DNA of 48,095 bases from Silicimonas sp. (GTDB lineage Bacteria; Pseudomonadota; Alphaproteobacteria; Rhodobacterales; Rhodobacteraceae). A program made the position numbers and the translations under genes. Numbering within the stretch: position 1 is the stretch's first letter; each line of letters starts with the position of its first letter. Location of the stretch: NCBI GenBank assembly GCA_022820365.1, contig JAJEFO010000056.1:1-48095 (forward strand), given 5' to 3'. Positions 43,495-48,095 of the stretch are shown one piece after another. The notes under the pieces were generated by a model. It was not told the DNA's origin, ran no database searches, and saw nothing but the letters and a program-made list of their open reading frames with translations.

Positions 43495-44223
43495 ATGCGC
43501 GCGGCAGCGATCACCGGAGCCGCGGGCGGCATTGGCAGCGCGATAGCGCGAGCGTTTGCGGATGCCGGCTACAAGCTGGCACTTCTGGACCGCATTTGGC
43601 CACAACCACCGGAGGACAGCGAGGACCGTTCCCTGGCCATCGAGCTGACCGACCCCGACGAGGTCGATACGGCCTTCGACCGCATCTGCGGTGCGGTCGG
43701 CGCACTCGACGCGTGGGTCGACGTTGCCGGGATCAACCACCGTTCACCCGTCGCGAAGATGAAGGTTCCGGACTGGGACCGCATGATGGATACAAGTGTC
43801 GGCTCCGTGTTCCTGACCGCAAAGTTCGGCCTGCCCCTGCTGGAGAAGGGTCAGGGGCGGGCGATCGTCAATTTGGCCTCGGTCTCGGGGCACGTCGCAT
43901 CAGTTGACTGTCCGGCCTACGTTACGACCAAGGCGGCAGTCGAAAGCTTCACCACAGCGCTTTCCCAAGAGGCGGGCGACCGGGGCCTCCGCGTAAATGC
44001 AGTGGCGCCGGGCTGGTTCGACACCGCCTTCACCAACCGCGTGCTGGCCGAACTGCCGGTTGGCAAAGCCGTCAGGACAAACGCCGGCGACGCACACATC
44101 CTCGACCGTATGGCGCGACCTGAAGAAATCGCCGACGCGATCGCTTTCCTCATGTCGGACGCGGCAAGCTTCGTCATCGGTACCGAGTTGATTGTCGACG
44201 GGGGCTTCCTGTGCAAGCGATGA
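43495..44223 (+). CDS. Short-chain dehydrogenase/reductase
   Basis: A 242-aa classical SDR. The cofactor motif TGAAGGIG is at residues 7-14, NLASVSG carries catalytic S129, and Y142-x3-K146 (AYVTTK) is the active site. The C-terminal VIGTELIVDGGF is typical. It starts 1 bp after the permease stop and overlaps the next gene. It likely oxidises a hydroxyl of the imported sugar or polyol; the coenzyme is probably NAD, since the residue following the second strand is acidic (LLDR). Confidence 0.9.
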   Translation: MRAAAITGAAGGIGSAIARAFADAGYKLALLDRIWPQPPEDSEDRSLAIELTDPDEVDTAFDRICGAVGALDAWVDVAGINHRSPVAKMKVPDWDRMMDTSVGSVFLTAKFGLPLLEKGQGRAIVNLASVSGHVASVDCPAYVTTKAAVESFTTALSQEAGDRGLRVNAVAPGWFDTAFTNRVLAELPVGKAVRTNAGDAHILDRMARPEEIADAIAFLMSDAASFVIGTELIVDGGFLCKR

Positions 44224-45101
44224 GCGACGACACCTCGATTGACAAGGAGTTACTGGCACGAGGTTACGCCCACATCCCGCATCGGTTGCCGGACGATCTG
44301 TTGGCCCGACTGATCCGCATTTCCGCGGCTAGCGTGGAACGGGCGAGCGTTGCGCATCGGGCGGCAAACCGTTCGCAGGGTTCGCTGATCAACATCGCGA
44401 CCGACCCGGGCTACGCCGAGCTTGTTGCCGCCCCGGAGATACTGAACGGGCTCGCTGGTCTGGGCTTTTGCGATCTGCGATTTCAGTCCGGTTTCCTGAT
44501 CTCGAAGCCCGGCAATTCGCCGGCGCTCTTCTGGCATCAGGACTGGTGGGGATGGTCGCTTGAATCCTCCTATCTTGCCTGTCCGCAGCAGATCGGTGTG
44601 ATGGTCTACCTTGGCCGGACCAGCGTCGCGAATGGCTGCCTAAGGGTGCTGCCGGGGTCGCACCAGCGAAGCCACCGCCTGCACGACTCAATCACGGCGC
44701 ACGACGCCGGGTTGTCCCGCGTCGAAGACGAGAGACACGAACTCTGCCAGAGCTTCCAGGGGGAGGTTGCCCTTCCGAGCAAACTGGGGGACGTGCTTGT
44801 CATCGATGCCCGACTTCTGCATTCGGCCTATCCAAACACCACTGACGAGGAGCGGATGCTGCTGACGCTTTGGTATCATCCCTTCTGGTCAGATCTGCCG
44901 CGGGGCATTCGCGCCCATGCCGCCAACGTATTCGACGGTGCGGTGTCCGACATTTCCCATGACAGCCGTCCTACACCCCGAAGTTGGCCGCCGAAGGCGC
45001 TGAAGAAGATCGCGGCTCTGGTGCCTGAGCCCCCCGGCGGACCACCGGTCGAATTCGACAGGCGTCCCGACACCAATCGGATGGAAGCCATGCGTGACTG
45101 A
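44220..45101 (+). CDS. Phytanoyl-CoA dioxygenase (PhyH) family Fe(II)/2-oxoglutarate oxygenase
   Basis: A 293-aa double-stranded beta-helix enzyme. The iron triad is H106-x-D108 (FWHQDWWGW) and H201 (LLHSAYPN), with R212 placed to bind 2-oxoglutarate. Its ATG overlaps the SDR stop (ATGA). Family members hydroxylate small molecules and can demethylate or desulfonate. In an operon with glycosidases and an SDR, it is the second oxygenase of the module besides the desaturase-Rieske pair. Substrate unknown. Confidence 0.88.
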   Translation: MSDDTSIDKELLARGYAHIPHRLPDDLLARLIRISAASVERASVAHRAANRSQGSLINIATDPGYAELVAAPEILNGLAGLGFCDLRFQSGFLISKPGNSPALFWHQDWWGWSLESSYLACPQQIGVMVYLGRTSVANGCLRVLPGSHQRSHRLHDSITAHDAGLSRVEDERHELCQSFQGEVALPSKLGDVLVIDARLLHSAYPNTTDEERMLLTLWYHPFWSDLPRGIRAHAANVFDGAVSDISHDSRPTPRSWPPKALKKIAALVPEPPGGPPVEFDRRPDTNRMEAMRD

Positions 45102-47229
45102 CACGTACACGAAAGACGGTGACGCGCTGGTCATCCGCTTCAACAGCGAGTGCGTGCGCGTCGAAGCTTGGGGGCCGGACGCCCTGAGAACTCGGGCGCG
45201 CCCTGGGGGGAAGGTTGCCGAACCGCATGTTAGCGCGCTCTTGGCGGCCGCGCCGTCAAGAGCGTCGATTGCGATTGACGGGAAGCACGCCCGTATCCGA
45301 AACGGGCGAATCGAGGCGCGGGTCAAGCTGGCACGCCGGCTTGGCGCGGACGTCCACCTGGAACCGGTGATTGGCTACTACGACACCGTGACCGGCGAAG
45401 AGATCCTATCTGAAGCGCGCAGTCATTTTGCCGGACCTCCGCCGCGGCGGTTCAGGCCGATCGCATCGGGAAGCTTCCAGCTTGAGGCCACATTCACGGC
45501 CTTTGACGATGAGCACCTGATGGGCCTCGGCCAGCCGCAACACGGGCTGGAGGACCTGAAGGCAACCTCGACCAACCTCGTGCAGCAGAACACGCATGTG
45601 GTCGTCCCTTTCGTGATCTCGTCGCGAGGCTATGGGTTCTTGTGGAACAATCCGGCGGTTGGTCGGGTTGAGTTCGCGTCCAACATCACGCGTTGGCGGG
45701 CAGACGCGACGCCGGGCCTCGACTACTGGATCACCGCCGGCGAGACACCGGAGCGCATACTGCGAACCTACATTGCCGCGACCGGATTTCCGCCTGCGTG
45801 CCCCGACTGGGTGACCGGTTTCTGGCAATCGAAGCTGCGCTATCGCTCGCAACAGGAAATCGTGAACGTCGCGCGCGGCTACCGGCGGCGGGGGATTCCG
45901 CTGTCGTGCATCGTGATCGACTTCTTCGCCTGGACCCGGCAGGGCGAGTGGGAGTTCGACCCCGCTGAATGGCCCGACCCCGAGGGCCTGGTGCGCGAAC
46001 TAGGCGAAATGGGCGTGAAGACCATCGTCTCGATCTGGCCGACGGTTGGTGCGAACGCGAAGTACTTCGTCGAGATGCGCGAAAAGGGGTACCTCCTGCG
46101 CACAGAGCGTGGCGTACCTGCGGTGATCCAGTTCCCCGACAAGGACCCTTTCGGGGTGCACTTCCTGACCTATTACGATGCCTTCAACCCGGATGCCCGT
46201 GACTTCCACTGGGACAAGGCCAAGCGGAACTACCTCGACCGGGGCATCAGCAACTTCTGGCTGGATGCCTGCGAACCCGAGATGCGACCGGCCGATGCGG
46301 AAAACGTACGAACCCACCTCGGCAACGGGGCGGAGATGCTTTCGGCCTATCCGCTGCTCCATGCGCAACGCTACGCCGAAGGCCTGAAAGAGGCAGGCGC
46401 CGACGATGCGGTGCTCCTGTGCCGCTCGACATGGGCGGGCGGGCAACGCTATCCGGTCATCCTGTGGTCCGGCGACGTCTGGTCGACATGGGGAGATTAC
46501 CGTGCCCAGATCGCTGCGGGACTGCACGCGGCCATGTCGGGAATCGGCTGGTGGACGACCGATATCGGTGGATTCTACGAGGGCCACGCCGACGATCCCG
46601 GATTTCCCGAACTTCTTGTCCGCTGGTTCGAATTCGGTGTGTTTTCGCCGGTCTGCCGCCTGCACGGCGTCCGAGTTCCGAACGGTGTTCCTTTCGCATC
46701 CGCCGACGGCGAAGTCGACTATGGGCGAGACCTCTTCCACGTCTTCACCGATACCGGCGGCGACAACGAGGTCTGGAGCTACGGGTCCAAGGTGGAAGAG
46801 CTGCTGACGCGGCTACTCGAGCTGCGCGAACGGCTGCGCCCCTATCTGACCGAGGTCATGGCAGAATACACCGCGACAGGCGTGCCGCCGATGCGCCCAT
46901 TGCCCTTCGCCTTTCCCTCCGACGCAGCGCTGCGTATTCCACAAGGCGCATACATGCTAGGGCCCAAACTGCTGGTAGCACCTGTGCTGGAGCCCAGCGC
47001 GAATTCGCGGGAGATATGCCTGCCGGCTGGACGCGATTGGGTGCATGCTTGGACTGGCGAGCTTTGCGAAGGCGGCACTACGGTCCAAGTCTCCGCGAAG
47101 TTGGGGATGCCGCCCGTTTTCTGTTTGGCGGAACATTGGAGCGTTCACACGAGTAGTTTTGAGAACCTGTCGCCGTCAGCTGATCGCGACCTTGGCCCGA
47201 CCCCCGACCTGGAATTCGGCTCGCGCTGA
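45094..47229 (+). CDS. Glycoside hydrolase family 31 (alpha-xylosidase/alpha-glucosidase-like)
   Basis: A 711-aa cytoplasmic retaining alpha-glycosidase. Nucleophile D391 is in FWLDACEPEM, acid/base D461 in SGDVWSTWGDY; GFWQSKLRYRS and IVIDFFAWTRQG resemble the XylS-type alpha-xylosidase group. The GTG start overlaps the PhyH-family stop by 8 bp. The sulfoquinovosidase-specific QQRWR-type motif was not seen, so xylosidase or glucosidase activity is preferred. It is last gene of the plus-strand arm. Confidence 0.92.
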   Translation: MTDTYTKDGDALVIRFNSECVRVEAWGPDALRTRARPGGKVAEPHVSALLAAAPSRASIAIDGKHARIRNGRIEARVKLARRLGADVHLEPVIGYYDTVTGEEILSEARSHFAGPPPRRFRPIASGSFQLEATFTAFDDEHLMGLGQPQHGLEDLKATSTNLVQQNTHVVVPFVISSRGYGFLWNNPAVGRVEFASNITRWRADATPGLDYWITAGETPERILRTYIAATGFPPACPDWVTGFWQSKLRYRSQQEIVNVARGYRRRGIPLSCIVIDFFAWTRQGEWEFDPAEWPDPEGLVRELGEMGVKTIVSIWPTVGANAKYFVEMREKGYLLRTERGVPAVIQFPDKDPFGVHFLTYYDAFNPDARDFHWDKAKRNYLDRGISNFWLDACEPEMRPADAENVRTHLGNGAEMLSAYPLLHAQRYAEGLKEAGADDAVLLCRSTWAGGQRYPVILWSGDVWSTWGDYRAQIAAGLHAAMSGIGWWTTDIGGFYEGHADDPGFPELLVRWFEFGVFSPVCRLHGVRVPNGVPFASADGEVDYGRDLFHVFTDTGGDNEVWSYGSKVEELLTRLLELRERLRPYLTEVMAEYTATGVPPMRPLPFAFPSDAALRIPQGAYMLGPKLLVAPVLEPSANSREICLPAGRDWVHAWTGELCEGGTTVQVSAKLGMPPVFCLAEHWSVHTSSFENLSPSADRDLGPTPDLEFGSR

Positions 47230-47488
47230 GGCGACCCTTTCGGGGCCCGCCAAGGAGCGGCCGATTGTCTGCGGCGGTGGCGCCGGGATCGATTCGCCTT
47301 GCTGGACAGCATGTACTCGACCCGCGCCCACATGGCCTCGGTCGGCAGGTCCTGTCTGTATTCATTTGACGCCTACTCGTTTGCCTGTGTCGCCGTCCTG
47401 ACGGTCAGTTGGGCGGGAATTGGTGCCGCCCAACTCGATCCGCAACTGGATTGTTGACGGGCTCAAGTCTTGAAACCAATGAACTGCC
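47230..47488. other. Gap between the glycoside module and tRNA-Gln
   Basis: About 260 bp containing one strong inverted repeat (47407-47435) and otherwise nothing recognisable. Overlapping frames here have no family match. Confidence 0.5.
47407..47435. terminator. 10-bp inverted repeat, possible terminator
   Basis: Arms AGTTGGGCGG and CCGCCCAACT with a 9-base loop, about 180 bp after the GH31 stop. It lacks a T-run, so termination is only a guess. It lies between the module and the tRNA. Confidence 0.35.
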
Positions 47489-47563
47489 TGGCTGGGGTGG
47501 TAGGATTCGAACCTACGATACACGGTACCAAAAACCGCTGCCTTACCACTTGGCTACACCCCA
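47489..47563 (-). tRNA. tRNA-Gln (anticodon TTG)
   Basis: A 75-nt cloverleaf with encoded CCA. The acceptor stem TGGGGTG pairs with CACCCCA, discriminator G, then CCA. The D arm AGCCAAGTGGTAAGGC and the T arm with GGTTCGAATCC are standard. The anticodon stem GCGGT/ACCGT encloses TTTTGGT, giving TTG. The open reading frame across it on the plus strand is the usual false protein over a tRNA. Confidence 0.96.
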
Positions 47564-47608
47564 CCGGGCTGGCGTTACTTACGCAAGCCGGTTGGTCCAT
47601 GCAAGACC

Positions 47609-47629
47609 TGCACTCCGCGATTCAGTGCA
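47609..47629. terminator. Hairpin downstream of the antiporter gene
   Basis: TGCACT/AGTGCA arms with a 9-base loop, 16 bp past the antiporter stop and upstream of tRNA-Gln on the same strand. Weak, without a T-run. Confidence 0.3.
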
Positions 47630-47644
47630 TTGCAGCTGCCAGGC

Positions 47645-48095
47645 TCAACCGTGCTGTTTCTCGATCTTCGAGAGTTTCCCGACAATCAAGGAAATCACCG
47701 CAGCGAAGAAGCTGAGAAGAGCGCCCATCTTCGCCGCATCCTGCACAGGACCTGGATCGAAGGCGACCGTAGCGATGAACAGCGAGACCGTGAATCCGAT
47801 CGCGGCCACGCAACCGATCACGAAGAGATCGATTGTGCGCACGCCTGACGGCAATCCAAGCTTCATTGGACTGGCCGCGAACCAGCCGAAGAGCAGAACG
47901 CCGAAAGGCTTGCCCACGATCAGGCCCAGAAGAACCAGCCAGGTCGCCTCCCCTATGGCAGAGAACTCGACACCCGCGTTCAGCAGGCCAAAGAAGAACA
48001 GAATGACCTCGACGGGATGCTTCAGCAAGTGCTCGCAGTGGTTCAGCAGATCCGTCAGGTACTGCTCCGCCTCGGCAAAAATGCCGAATGCGCGG
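47645..48095 (-). CDS. nhaA: NhaA-family Na+/H+ antiporter, N-terminal part off the window
   Basis: About 149 residues of the C-terminal half of an NhaA-type antiporter, reading in from the right edge. Landmarks are FFFGLLNAGVEF, LIVGKPFGVLLFGWFA, then LPSGVRTIDLFVIG and CVAAIGFTVSLFIATVAF, matching NhaA membrane spans of the C-terminal half. It exchanges internal sodium for external protons in the inner membrane. It has no evident link to the catabolic modules and looks like core-genome flank. Confidence 0.85.
   Translation of the reverse strand, partial: RAFGIFAEAEQYLTDLLNHCEHLLKHPVEVILFFFGLLNAGVEFSAIGEATWLVLLGLIVGKPFGVLLFGWFAASPMKLGLPSGVRTIDLFVIGCVAAIGFTVSLFIATVAFDPGPVQDAAKMGALLSFFAAVISLIVGKLSKIEKQHG

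Noticed and set aside
45094-47229. GH31 as sulfoquinovosidase with the PhyH protein as a sulfoquinovose dioxygenase
   Set aside because: The sulfonate-recognition motif of known sulfoquinovosidases was not seen and the barrel blocks resemble alpha-xylosidases; kept only as a test substrate.
47470-47715. 81-codon open frame starting MKPMNCLAGVVGFEPTIHG
   Set aside because: It runs across the tRNA-Gln gene; GFEPT-type peptides are the usual false translation of a tRNA T arm.
1-48095. CRISPR array, phage genes, toxin-antitoxin or defence system
   Set aside because: No regularly spaced repeats, cas, integrase, capsid or defence-type domains were seen on either strand.

Overview
The window looks like chromosome or a large replicon of a high-GC alphaproteobacterium, most likely a Rhodobacterales/Roseobacter-type marine or soil heterotroph. 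This is inferred from dense overlapping operons, many high-affinity uptake systems (Pot-type ABC, Opp-type ABC, TAXI-TRAP, Frc-type sugar ABC), choline-sulfatase-like enzymes and the gene styles. No phage, IS, integrase or CRISPR array is visible. Nearly every gene is transport, catabolism or local regulation, so this is an accessory nutrient-scavenging region made of five separately regulated modules.

Module 1 (1-9665, minus strand) is one long operon: flavin monooxygenase, RidA, DUF1028 protein, a trimethylamine/dimethylamine-dehydrogenase-like iron-sulfur flavoprotein, an ArgE-like deacylase, then a PotABCD-type ABC transporter whose binding protein runs off the left edge. It reads as uptake and breakdown of an unknown N-alkylated or N-acylated amine. 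Module 2 (10272-15650, plus strand) is divergent from it: an OppA-B-C transporter with OppD and OppF fused in one protein.

Module 3 (15855-27379) holds two choline-sulfatase-like enzymes in two operons. The first is ROK regulator, fused TRAP permease, TAXI binding protein, sulfatase. The second is a GMC dehydrogenase, an internally deleted aldehyde dehydrogenase and the second sulfatase, divergent from a GntR regulator and a mandelate-racemase-type enolase enzyme. Sulfate-ester uptake, desulfation and alcohol oxidation is the likely theme.

Module 4 (27695-35300) is a TetR-linked set: arylsulfotransferase-family protein, GST, alkylsulfatase of the metallo-beta-lactamase fold, second GST and GMC dehydrogenase. 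Three copies of the inverted repeat (A/G)GAAT-N4-ATTCT lie in the two promoter regions of this set and define a probable TetR regulon.

Module 5 (35587-47229) is a LacI-controlled glycoside module. On the minus strand are GH13, LacI, a divergent PanB-like enzyme, a membrane desaturase/hydroxylase and a Rieske ferredoxin (the last two recall rhizopine MocD/MocE). On the plus strand are sugar-binding protein, ATPase, permease, SDR, phytanoyl-CoA-dioxygenase-family protein and GH31. Two AAAAACGTTTTT-core palindromes sit in the divergent promoter. The PanB-like protein has lost the usual metal-ligand aspartates, so it probably does something other than pantothenate synthesis. A tRNA-Gln(TTG) and the C-terminal half of an NhaA antiporter close the window.

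The best candidates for undescribed biology are module 5, module 4 and the amine operon of module 1.
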